This document shows positions 37,301-43,219 of a DNA stretch of 64,000 bases, one piece after another (the stretch's first letter is position 1; each line of letters opens with the position of its first letter). Made by a program: the position numbers and the translations under genes. The DNA is taken from positions 1-64,000 of the forward strand of contig JBCBAP010000001.1 of assembly GCA_038532435.1 (NCBI GenBank), in the 5' to 3' direction. The notes under the pieces are model-generated. The model saw only the letters and a program-made list of their open reading frames with translations, was not told the origin of the DNA and made no database searches. The stretch is from JBCBAP01 sp038532435 (GTDB lineage: Bacteria > Pseudomonadota > Alphaproteobacteria > Rhodobacterales > Rhodobacteraceae).

Positions 37301-39163
37301 GCTCAGGGTATCCACGTTTCGGTAGCTGCCGCCGCGGGTGATATCCACGCCGGTCAGGTCGCCATCCGGTCTGATGATGACCGCGGGACGCGGCGGATCC
37401 TTCAAATCGATATACTCTTCGAAGGTGAAGACCGGCGTGCCGCCGAAAGGCACCACGGAACCGCCATCCGCATCCACGACGGGCACGGACACGGCCACAT
37501 CCTCACCGTCGATGGAAACCGTCACTTCGAGGGACGCCTGTGTCGGCGCGTCGAGCTCCACGCCGTCCTTGAGGAACAGCTCGTCCCCCTCGATCTCGAA
37601 GAAGTCCGCATCGTCCCCGGACAGGGTGACTTCCGTGTCGCCGTCGATGTCGATGAAGGAGATGATGGCAACCGGCCCGCCCTCGCTTTCGTCGTCGAGA
37701 AGCGTGGATCTGGAGAGGGAGACCGCGGCCTCCTCCGCGGGAAGGTTCGGCCCGGCAAATTCTAGCGTCAGCTCCGCTGACGGGCCGCCATCGCCGACAA
37801 TACGGACGGAGAAGCCGCCGGTGTCGGCCAAGGGTATAATGATCCCCCCAACGAGGAACAGCTCATCGCCCACGATCTCGAAGAACTCCGCGGCTGCGCC
37901 AGAGAGCGTGAACGTGGTGGCGTCCACATCCGTCGCCACGATGTCGGCAACCTTGGTGCGCACGGTCACGCTGCCCTCGGGCAGCTCCGGCAGCGCAACG
38001 TTCTCAAGCGTCACGTCGGTTGCGGGTGTGTTGAACCCAGGGCCGAGGAACTTGGACCGCGGCACGCTTGCATCCGTGCCGCCCTCGATGATCAGCCGAT
38101 CGCCGCTGCCGAAGTCGAGGGTCATGCCGGTGCTGTCGACAATGCGGGTGTCGTAGGCGGCCTGGGCCGTCGCCTCGTCAAACCTGCCCAGATCGATGAA
38201 GGAGAGGAGGAAAGGGTTGGAGATCGTGTCGACCCCGTCCCCGGGACCAAAGATCACCGTGTTGCTCGCATCCGGTGCGACGGCCCTGAACGGGCGCGGC
38301 TCGAGCTCCAGCTCAATCCGGTCGTTGCCCGCGCCGCCCTCGTAGACATTCTGCCCGTAGCCTCCGATCAGACGGTCATCGCCGATCCCGCCGCGCAGTG
38401 TGTCGTTGCCCTCGCCACCGCGCAGGATGTCGTTGCCTCCCGCCCCGTCGAGCGTGTTGGTCCCGTCGCCCCCCTGCAGATCGTCCGGCAGCGCGCTGCC
38501 CATGATGGTGAGGGAGAGTGCCGTCGGTCCGGGCGCGAAGACCTCCGCCGGCGCAAGCTTGGTCCCCGGACTGCCGTCCCGTGGATCCTCGGGCAGGGTG
38601 AAGATCACGTCCGTTCCCTCGGGCCCGGTCACGTCCGTCAGGTCGAGGGACAGCGTGCCCTCATAGATCAGCGCCACATAGTCGAACGTGAGCGGTCCCG
38701 TATCGCTTAAACTGCTGCGGAGGCGGCCGGTCGGCACGAGCTCGATCTGGATCGTCTGGGCGGTGTCGGCGACGATGTCCGGGCGGATCCCCCGCCCGTC
38801 ATAGTCGGCAATCCTCAGGATCGAATTGTCGAACCCTCCTACCGGCTGGAAGAACACTTCCGACCCGAAGCGGATCTGGCCCAGTTGGTCGATGCGCGCC
38901 CCGGACACGGTGACCTCCCCGCGGGAAAAGTCGCCGCCCTCGATGATCGTCTGTTCCACGTTGAGGATCGAGGAGAAGGTGAGGTCGATGATCCCGTCCG
39001 CGATCAGCGTGTCGACCCCGTCGCCCGCATCGAAGCTCAGATCACTTCGAAAGACAGAGGCTGTTCCGCGAGACGGAAATGAAAACGTGAAGGTGTCATC
39101 TTCCGACGTGCCCAGACCATCCCGGGGGGGGCGAATGATGTCATCGAGGTCAAAATCGGCCAC
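31367..39163 (-). CDS. Giant 2598-residue surface/secreted protein with RTX-like, beta-helix and C-terminal tandem repeat domains
   Basis: It starts at GTG 39163 with a strong AAGGAGGG site. Domains in order: N-terminal calcium-binding RTX-like nonapeptides (about 228-285, GGDGTNTLDGAGGNDIL); cadherin-like modules (about 380-600); a long beta-helix of short Asn/Gly repeats like autotransporter passengers (about 620-1835), ending in the TSPGTVRITGDLIVRGTL-type stabilising motif; an Ig/cadherin-like module; a calcium-type DADGDGFG segment (about 1988-2045); a VCBS-like module (about 2050-2150); and three tandem repeats of about 147 residues (2157-2598). No Sec signal, no C-terminal barrel and no type I secretion genes are nearby, so the export route is unknown. 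Very acidic, almost lysine-poor, consistent with an extracellular calcium-dependent adhesin. Confidence 0.85.
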   Translation of the reverse strand: MADFDLDDIIRPPRDGLGTSEDDTFTFSFPSRGTASVFRSDLSFDAGDGVDTLIADGIIDLTFSSILNVEQTIIEGGDFSRGEVTVSGARIDQLGQIRFGSEVFFQPVGGFDNSILRIADYDGRGIRPDIVADTAQTIQIELVPTGRLRSSLSDTGPLTFDYVALIYEGTLSLDLTDVTGPEGTDVIFTLPEDPRDGSPGTKLAPAEVFAPGPTALSLTIMGSALPDDLQGGDGTNTLDGAGGNDILRGGEGNDTLRGGIGDDRLIGGYGQNVYEGGAGNDRIELELEPRPFRAVAPDASNTVIFGPGDGVDTISNPFLLSFIDLGRFDEATAQAAYDTRIVDSTGMTLDFGSGDRLIIEGGTDASVPRSKFLGPGFNTPATDVTLENVALPELPEGSVTVRTKVADIVATDVDATTFTLSGAAAEFFEIVGDELFLVGGIIIPLADTGGFSVRIVGDGGPSAELTLEFAGPNLPAEEAAVSLSRSTLLDDESEGGPVAIISFIDIDGDTEVTLSGDDADFFEIEGDELFLKDGVELDAPTQASLEVTVSIDGEDVAVSVPVVDADGGSVVPFGGTPVFTFEEYIDLKDPPRPAVIIRPDGDLTGVDITRGGSYRNVDTLSLSGANAVAIYGQGSNTIENAGSISVNGTESTALAFLISGVLRNTGNITVSGTEAVGLYFEGTGSATNAASGVINVSGEEASGIFIEGSGTALNEGTINVTGTAIGASGIGGEGEVDLANTGRINVSSTFGGGMVFAGEDRTLLNEGTIALSGPMNIGIGAAGTNNVAIHRGTITGSGDETTGVALSGFSGLSVAVGSGLEALIAGEISLTGPNSIGVLLASNSGKLQTTAPISVTGDFGTGIAAVGTVIDVDLDEELTVGKGTAFLFGAEDFPIFDDLDGVLANEVSLSIGANVTATTPFDSVLFDARGTGFGIVNEGKSVTGFGDGFKVGGAAPGMFILDNRDGGTIDVSGEMFDVSADQVVLTNLVGGALAAGDLGSFSDVAKLDLTNEGAITARGDGLRIVGEESAEYTISNTGAVEVTDDVALRFQTLAGSSTHQFGNGGTITSTDGAGVGFVIGDDGSVTFVNEADIEAKFDAALIAAGDGSFVTATNSGRLISTDGAGFSAVAPNVVFTNTGTLEGLGFGRTVDDRPTVPGGERPGAALDIVGDDARIENSGAITSRVVSPIDGDAPIPAGIAIRHDGNGFALNNASTGVITGFVEIANPEDKHAQIDNAGQILGQIGANTEGSADEGPRGDPNSVLFVRNAAGAAIKNADGTALRTTSTRLDVENRGDIEGSAAQAVLSEAPGARFINREGGTLTNAAGGGVRITDLFGRSKATDQYTLINEGTVEVNGSALTATLANPFSTGGEEPGPAALLGNSGSILLTGEGGFGLSLGGIDVLGTALSAPTADTDIFGAPAAPDTTAQVINTGTITMTADGNVGLFTGLTVSAYMANEGTITGGGRGQIGMGLQASSGVKTSNAVFNLKTIELTGAESVGMKIDGNGDTVRVGQGELVFARGGSTFSVSDVTLDIQTTDSDTPIFPAGKIEVSGPNAIGLQINGNDVTAGLASGVAADDLTSPRGAITATGPGGIAVQLNADGGVFINNGEVRGDRAAIQGSAGDQTVINLATIEGLVDLGGGQDIYQTLYGAEGTGIVNGGDGVDTLRLFSTSPFDDRINPDTVPSFDLSRFTNFEVLEVFGGGTTAVTGTFAGPTLNVIEGSQLFLDDATVPALKARDGFVTGTGTLGDVEIDEPAVFAPGTSPGTVRITGDLIVRGTLDLEVGGAEEEDQDLLIIDGTADLSGATVKISFIDGFVPEAGSGFSLIEATGGITGLETAAVEVTDAPPGFTVSINPDGSVDVEDEDPTNIPPTASPIDAGTTGEDASPVSIDLLTDASADDPDGGTLAINDVSVTLEDGTPVAFTLDGPVLTIDPGQFADMLGAGDSAVLSITYDITDGQGGETPNSGTLTIAGRDGPFTWFVDADGDGFGIDDPATNVTAYDAPAGTVATSGDADDTDASIFPDAPEINDGKDNDQDGSVDEDNRDPIPDPVTLTVRQDTVLTVPVATLLAGDTDPDGDALAITGVTPGANGLVTLDDLGDDDPDNDLVIFTPTAGFTGEASFSYLLTDGFGGDAVAPVSVMVTEAPPPPPDDVLDLAALPLSGFGTQDAGTATFLSDGTAVRLEANAWKQFATDITVETDTVLNFTFASDVEGEIHGIGFETDEGLSEEFIFKVHGTQDWGNDLFDDRYTTGSGPQSYSIPVGQFFTGSFDRIVVVMDDDAGVGADSTFSDISLSTTSSPLVDGAPVPLTGYDGTQDQGVAEISEDGTSILLQDNAWKQLAVDVTVESNTLLSFDFAADVEGDIHAIGFESDGMSGEEFIFKLHGTQDFGIDAFDDRYETGSGFLSYQIPVGQFFTGSFDRMVLIMDDDADVGATSTFANIAFDTEDLPLVSGEVAPISSFGGPQDQGVAIVRDGGATIELQDNAWKQLDTDIFVDEDTQLAFDFASDVEGDIHGIGFENDGLLSEEFVFKLDGDQDWGIDAFDGLYETGSGAQSYTIPVGAFFTGEFDRLVLVMDDDADLGADSIFSDIEIL
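31370..32695 (-). repeat. Three tandem 147-residue coding repeats at the 3' end of the giant gene
   Basis: Units lie at about 32695-32254, 32253-31806 and 31805-31370. Each carries (N)AWKQ, an FDFAxDVEGDIHxIGFE stretch, SEEFIFK, DQDWG, TGSGxxSYxIPVGxFFTG, FDRxVxVMDDD and a closing STFSDI. The pattern resembles C-terminal beta-sandwich modules of secreted marine agarases and peptidases (from memory), possibly carbohydrate- or calcium-binding. The units are diverged at the DNA level, so this is an old duplication. Confidence 0.85.
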
Positions 39164-39329
39164 TTTACCCTCCTTTTGACGCCAAATTCGAAACGCTCAG
39201 CCTGATTTTTCGCCCCTAGATGGAACCACGAAATTTGAGTCTCGAAAGGAGAAAATTTTCTAAAATTTTGTGACGAGCTGGCGCACGCAGTTGGCCCCGC
39301 GGCGCAATCGGGGAAGGCGGGTGAACCGC

Positions 39330-39357
39330 TTGACTAATTAACCGTTTGGTTTATTAA
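39330..39357 (+). promoter_or_regulatory. arsR promoter with embedded operator
   Basis: TTGACT (39330-39335) and TATTAA (39352-39357) are 16 bases apart. Inverted repeat arms TAATTAACC (39335-39343) and GGTTTATTA (39348-39356), with one mismatch, fill the space between the boxes. That is ideal for autorepression by the ArsR-type protein encoded next. The ATG is only five bases after the -10 box, implying a leaderless or near-leaderless mRNA. Confidence 0.7.
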
Positions 39358-39362
39358 AGGGC

Positions 39363-39698
39363 ATGGACAGCGCCCAACTTGATGCGGTTTTCGCCGCCCT
39401 CGCCAACCCGACCCGCCGGGCAATTCTTGATCGGCTCGCACAGGGGCGGGCCACGGTGAACGAACTGGCGGAGCCGTTCGACATGTCCCTGCCTGCCGTG
39501 TCGAAGCATATCCGCGTTCTGGAAACCGCGGGCCTCATCGCCCGGGAGCGTAATGCGCAGTTCCGCCCCTGCACGCTGGATACGAAGCCGCTTGAGGCGC
39601 TGGCGGACTGGACGGACAGGTACCGCCACATCTGGGAGGCGCGCTTCGACACCATGGGCAGACTTCTCGACGATATGAAGGGATCAGAGCATGACTGA
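39363..39698 (+). CDS. ArsR-family winged-helix repressor
   Basis: 111 residues. LDAVFAALANPTRRAILDRLAQG begins the family fold, and the recognition helix is near MSLPAVSKHIRVLETAGLI (residues about 39-58). No metal-binding ELCV-type motif is present, and the downstream partner is an SRPBCC protein. This is the common non-metal ArsR/AHSA1 pair. It likely represses its own operon through the inverted repeat over its promoter. The gene overlaps the next by eight bases. Confidence 0.92.
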   Translation: MDSAQLDAVFAALANPTRRAILDRLAQGRATVNELAEPFDMSLPAVSKHIRVLETAGLIARERNAQFRPCTLDTKPLEALADWTDRYRHIWEARFDTMGRLLDDMKGSEHD

Positions 39699-40182
39699 CA
39701 CGGCAAACTGGGTGCGGATCGAGCGGGAGTTTGCCGCTCCGATCGCGCAGGTCTGGGAGATGTGGACGGATCCCGAGCTTTTCAGACAATGGTACGGCCC
39801 CCGGGGGATGTCCGTCCCGGTGGCGGAGATGAACGTGACCGTGGGCGGCACTCGCAAGGTCTGCATGGCGATGGACGCGCCGGACCGGTCCATGACCATG
39901 TGGTTTAGCGGTGTCTACAAGGAGATCAGCCCGCCCCACCGCCTCGTCTATACCGAGAGCATGTGCGACGAGGACGGAAACCTGATTTCTCCCCAAAGCA
40001 TGGGGATGCCGGACGATGTGCCGGACATCACGGAGATCATCGTCGAACTGACCGAAGCGAACGGCAAGACCCGCATGGTCATGACCCATGTGGGTGTCGC
40101 CGAAGGGACGGCCGGTGCCGGCGGCTGGAGCCAGGCCTTCGACAAGCTCGAAGAATTCATCGCAAGCCGCACGACCGCGTGA
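39691..40182 (+). CDS. SRPBCC (AHSA1-like) domain protein
   Basis: 163 residues, START-like fold. IEREFAAPIAQVWEMWTDPELFRQWYGPRG is the hallmark AHSA1 beginning, followed by GGTRKVCMAM, a YTESMCDEDGN loop and a C-terminal helix with GGWSQAFDKLEEFI. Such proteins bind small hydrophobic ligands in an internal cavity; the ligand is unknown. Co-expressed with the upstream ArsR regulator (8-base overlap), it may be the ligand-handling partner of that regulator. Confidence 0.9.
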   Translation: MTDTANWVRIEREFAAPIAQVWEMWTDPELFRQWYGPRGMSVPVAEMNVTVGGTRKVCMAMDAPDRSMTMWFSGVYKEISPPHRLVYTESMCDEDGNLISPQSMGMPDDVPDITEIIVELTEANGKTRMVMTHVGVAEGTAGAGGWSQAFDKLEEFIASRTTA

Positions 40183-40316
40183 CACCACGCGGGCGGAGCG
40201 GTCAGCCTGCCCCGTCTCACGATAAATCTGGTGTTCCGCTGCGGAAGATGCTGCACTGCCGCCGATCGAGACCCGGGCACACGCGGGCACTTACGGATCG
40301 GACGACGGGAACGCGC

Positions 40317-41498
40317 ATGACCAAGCTGGGTGAAGACATCATCGGGAGCAGTGTGCTCCCGCCATTCTTCGAGGTTGCCAATCTGCGCGACGTCGATCTC
40401 ACCGCGCCGGACAATCGGAGGGGAGATGCCCTTCGCACCTGGGCAAGATCCCTCAGCGGGTTTCAGAAGGAGGCGCTGGTCCTGTCCGCCCGGACCGGGC
40501 GGGCGTGGCGGCTCGTGTCGGATGAGGGGCCCTACCTGAACGGCCACGACGCGGCGCCGTGCCCGCTTGCGTTTCTCTCCTGCGGGATGGCGGCGAGCTA
40601 TCTGACGGAGATTGTCGCGCTCGCCCGTCGCGATAGCGTCGCGATCCGCTCTCTCAGGCTCGTGCAGGACAACTACTACACCATGCGGGGCTCGATGCCG
40701 AAGCGGACGATGGTCGGCGGGGCGGAGCCGGTGGAGCTGCAGGTCGAGATCGACTGCGACCTCGACGATGCGGCGCTCAACACCCTGCTCATCAATGCGA
40801 TCCATGCAGCCCCGGCGAACGGCCTGATCCGTGGTCAGCTCACCAGCCTGTTCAAGCTTGCCCGCAACGGGCAGACGCTGGAGACCGCGACGGTGCCGGA
40901 GCTTGACGGCCCCCTGCTGCCTGACGCGCGGAACGCTTTCGATGCGCTCAACAGCGCCCCTGGCGATCTGGATCTGATGGCCCCGGTCGGCCTGACGCCC
41001 AAGAAGGACGTTGCCCTCGGCACCGCAGGCGCGTCGGGCAGCCTCGCCGACGAGCAGAACCGTCGCCTCAACATCGGTGCGGTTGCCGAGTTGTGGGAAG
41101 ACGGGATTGTCGACATCCGGCAGATGCAATACTCGCCGCACGGCACCTCCTTCCGGTTCCTCAGCAGCGAGGACGGGCGCGCGCCGGATGCGAACACGCT
41201 GATCAGTGCGGGTGTGGCGTTCTGCTTCATGACGCAGTTCGGGCGCTTCGTGTCTATGCTCAAGCTCGATCTGCCCGACTACCGCATCGTGCAGGACACC
41301 CATTTCAGCCTCGGCGGCGCGTCGGGCGGGACCGAGCGGCCGGGTGCCGCGGACCCCATCGAGACCCACGTGCACCTCACAACGTCGGAGACGGAAGATG
41401 TGGCGCGGGAAATGCTCGATATCTCCGAACAGACCTGCTTCCTCCATGCGCTCTGCCGCACGGATCTGAAGACGAAGCTCAAGGTCGTCCGGACTTGA
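40317..41498 (+). CDS. Two-domain OsmC-family protein
   Basis: 393 residues from ATG 40317. It appears to contain two OsmC-like halves. The first (about 30-200) has AFLSCGMAASYLTEIVALARR and the mixed sheet VELQVEIDCDLDD. The second (about 225-393) has FCFMTQFGRFVSML near residue 305, the HVHLTT strand and TCFLHALCR, which is in the position of the second reactive cysteine of OsmC/Ohr. Single OsmC proteins are about 140-180 residues and reduce organic hydroperoxides. The cysteine pattern differs from classical Ohr, so peroxidase activity is uncertain. The next gene starts 12 bases downstream. Confidence 0.7.
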   Translation: MTKLGEDIIGSSVLPPFFEVANLRDVDLTAPDNRRGDALRTWARSLSGFQKEALVLSARTGRAWRLVSDEGPYLNGHDAAPCPLAFLSCGMAASYLTEIVALARRDSVAIRSLRLVQDNYYTMRGSMPKRTMVGGAEPVELQVEIDCDLDDAALNTLLINAIHAAPANGLIRGQLTSLFKLARNGQTLETATVPELDGPLLPDARNAFDALNSAPGDLDLMAPVGLTPKKDVALGTAGASGSLADEQNRRLNIGAVAELWEDGIVDIRQMQYSPHGTSFRFLSSEDGRAPDANTLISAGVAFCFMTQFGRFVSMLKLDLPDYRIVQDTHFSLGGASGGTERPGAADPIETHVHLTTSETEDVAREMLDISEQTCFLHALCRTDLKTKLKVVRT

Positions 41499-41509
41499 CC
41501 GGGGGTTAC

Positions 41510-42280
41510 ATGAATATTGCCCTGACCGGAGGAGCAACGGGGATCGGTGCGGCGGTGGTGGAAAAGCTAGTCGCGCTGGGCCATGCCGTCACCGCGTTTG
41601 ATATTCGCGAGCCCGACGCCGACGTGAAATGGATCCGGACCGATCTGAGCGATCCAGCCTCCATCGACGCGGCCCTCGCCCAGGCCGCCGGACCTTTCGA
41701 TGCGCTGATCAACAATGCGGGTCTGCCTCCACGCGAGGGGCTGGAGGAGCCCATCCTGAAGGTGAACTACTTCGGCGTGCGTGCCATGCTTGACGGGATG
41801 GTCGGGAGGCTTTCGCACGGTGCGGCGATTGTGAACGTGGCCTCCCGGGCAGGGGCGCATTGGAGGGAGAACCTTGAGGAGGTGAAGGCGCTCATGGCGC
41901 TCAGCCCGGGGGATCTGCCCGCATTCATCATGGAGCGAGGGATCGACCCCACGCGGGCCTACAACCTCTCGAAGGAGGCGGTGATTGCGCTCACGCTTGC
42001 GGAAACCGAGCGGATGCTTGCGCGCGGGCTGCGCATGAATTCGGTGAGCCCGGCGGCGGTCAGCACGGGCATCCTGGACGATTTCGCGGCGGCGTTCGGC
42101 GACCGGATGGCGCGCAATGTCGCCCGGGTGGGCCGCCCGGGCCTTCCGGCAGAGGTTGCCGACGTCATCGTCTTCCTCGCCTCACCGGAGAGCGCGTGGG
42201 TCAAGGGGCAGGACCTCGTGATCGACGGGGGCATGAGCGCGCTCGCACTCACCGACGCGCTGTCACTGCCGAAGGGTTGA
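41510..42280 (+). CDS. Short-chain dehydrogenase/reductase
   Basis: 256 residues from ATG 41510. The Rossmann nucleotide motif TGGATGIG is at residues 6-13, the NNAG motif is LINNAGLPP, the active-site Ser is in NVASRAG, and the catalytic YxxxK is AYNLSKEA. The C-terminal IDGGMSALALTDA is usual. It is a classical NAD(P)-dependent SDR of unknown substrate. It is 12 bases after the OsmC gene and convergent with, and overlapping by 18 bases, the iclR gene, so it may belong to the same pathway as the nearby sulfatase operon. Confidence 0.9.
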   Translation: MNIALTGGATGIGAAVVEKLVALGHAVTAFDIREPDADVKWIRTDLSDPASIDAALAQAAGPFDALINNAGLPPREGLEEPILKVNYFGVRAMLDGMVGRLSHGAAIVNVASRAGAHWRENLEEVKALMALSPGDLPAFIMERGIDPTRAYNLSKEAVIALTLAETERMLARGLRMNSVSPAAVSTGILDDFAAAFGDRMARNVARVGRPGLPAEVADVIVFLASPESAWVKGQDLVIDGGMSALALTDALSLPKG

Positions 42281-43105
42281 CGCGCTGAGCGGGGCCGCAA
42301 GTTCCCGCCGGGAGAGAGCTGCGCCGATGCTGTCCGCAGCCGCGCGAAGGTGGTCGAGACATCCATGATCGAGCACGGCGTCCAAGGAAGCTTCCGCGAC
42401 GATCCAGAGGATGCTGATGGTGCCGTGAACCTCCCCTCCCGCCCGGATCGGCACCGCCATGGCACCCAGCTCCGGACCCGGATCGAAAGGCGGAGCCCAG
42501 TAGTTCGGCTCCCGCACTGCGAAGCCACGTGAGCGCGTCGCGTTGAGTTCCGACTGAAGCCGCCCGGTCTCGATCCAGCTGCGGTCGTCCCGATCGCCGG
42601 ATCGGCGGATCGCATCGAGGTGAATGTCCACGACGTCCGTGGTGGAGAAGGCGAGCGCCGCCCGTCCATGGGCGGAAAAAACCATGGACGGGCGCAACCC
42701 CAATCCGGTCCGCGTCGGCGCCATGGGCCCGCGCTGCCGCGTGCTTTCGATGATCTCGATGGTGCCGGGGCCGAGCACTGCGCACAGGTCCGATGGCCAG
42801 TCCGATTGCTTCCGGGCGAGGTCAAGCAGGTGGGGTTCCGCAAGCTCCGCCAGCGGATGCCCCCGCGCGTTTTCCCCCAGGATCGGCCCGAGAGAATGGG
42901 ACAGTTCGTAGCGCCCCTCCACGATGTTGCGGCGGACCCATCCGCGTGCCTGCAGCGTGGCGAGGATCCTCAGGAGCGTCGGATTGGGAAGGTCGGTGCC
43001 CTGTCGCAGATCCGCGAGCGACATGTGCCCGTTGCGGGCGAGCAGCTCGATGACGCTCAAGCCCCTGTCGAGCGCCCGGATCCTTTCGGCATCTTCGGCC
43101 ATCAT
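42263..43105 (-). CDS. IclR-family transcriptional regulator
   Basis: 280 residues from ATG 43105. The N-terminal winged helix-turn-helix includes ALDRGLSVIELLARNGHMSLADLRQGTDLPNPTLLRIL; the effector-binding domain has YELSHSLGPILG, a GLGLRPSMVFSAHGRAALAF segment and GAMAVPIR. IclR proteins sense small organic ligands and usually control the operon beside them. It is divergent from the sulfatase operon, with a palindrome in the 114-base gap, and overlaps the SDR gene tail-to-tail. Confidence 0.9.
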   Translation of the reverse strand: MMAEDAERIRALDRGLSVIELLARNGHMSLADLRQGTDLPNPTLLRILATLQARGWVRRNIVEGRYELSHSLGPILGENARGHPLAELAEPHLLDLARKQSDWPSDLCAVLGPGTIEIIESTRQRGPMAPTRTGLGLRPSMVFSAHGRAALAFSTTDVVDIHLDAIRRSGDRDDRSWIETGRLQSELNATRSRGFAVREPNYWAPPFDPGPELGAMAVPIRAGGEVHGTISILWIVAEASLDAVLDHGCLDHLRAAADSIGAALSRRELAAPLSASTLRQ

Positions 43106-43122
43106 TGTCGCCCTCCCGATCA

Positions 43123-43137
43123 GTCCGCCAGGCGGAC
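43123..43137. promoter_or_regulatory. Palindrome between iclR and the sulfatase operon
   Basis: GTCCGCC (43123-43129), a central A, and GGCGGAC (43131-43137) form a perfect 15-base palindrome in the divergent gap. The position suits an IclR operator controlling both directions. Confidence 0.5.
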
Positions 43138-43219
43138 CGAAGGCTAGCGCGCAGATCGGAATCGGCCAATAGTGTTGATTAAGGACGCGGGCAATCCGCG
43201 CGATCAGGGGAGGAGATTG

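Noticed and set aside
37900..38480. RTX block taken as proof of type I secretion of the giant protein
   Set aside because: The RTX repeats are N-terminal, the C-terminal end does not look like a classical type I signal, and no transporter genes are adjacent.
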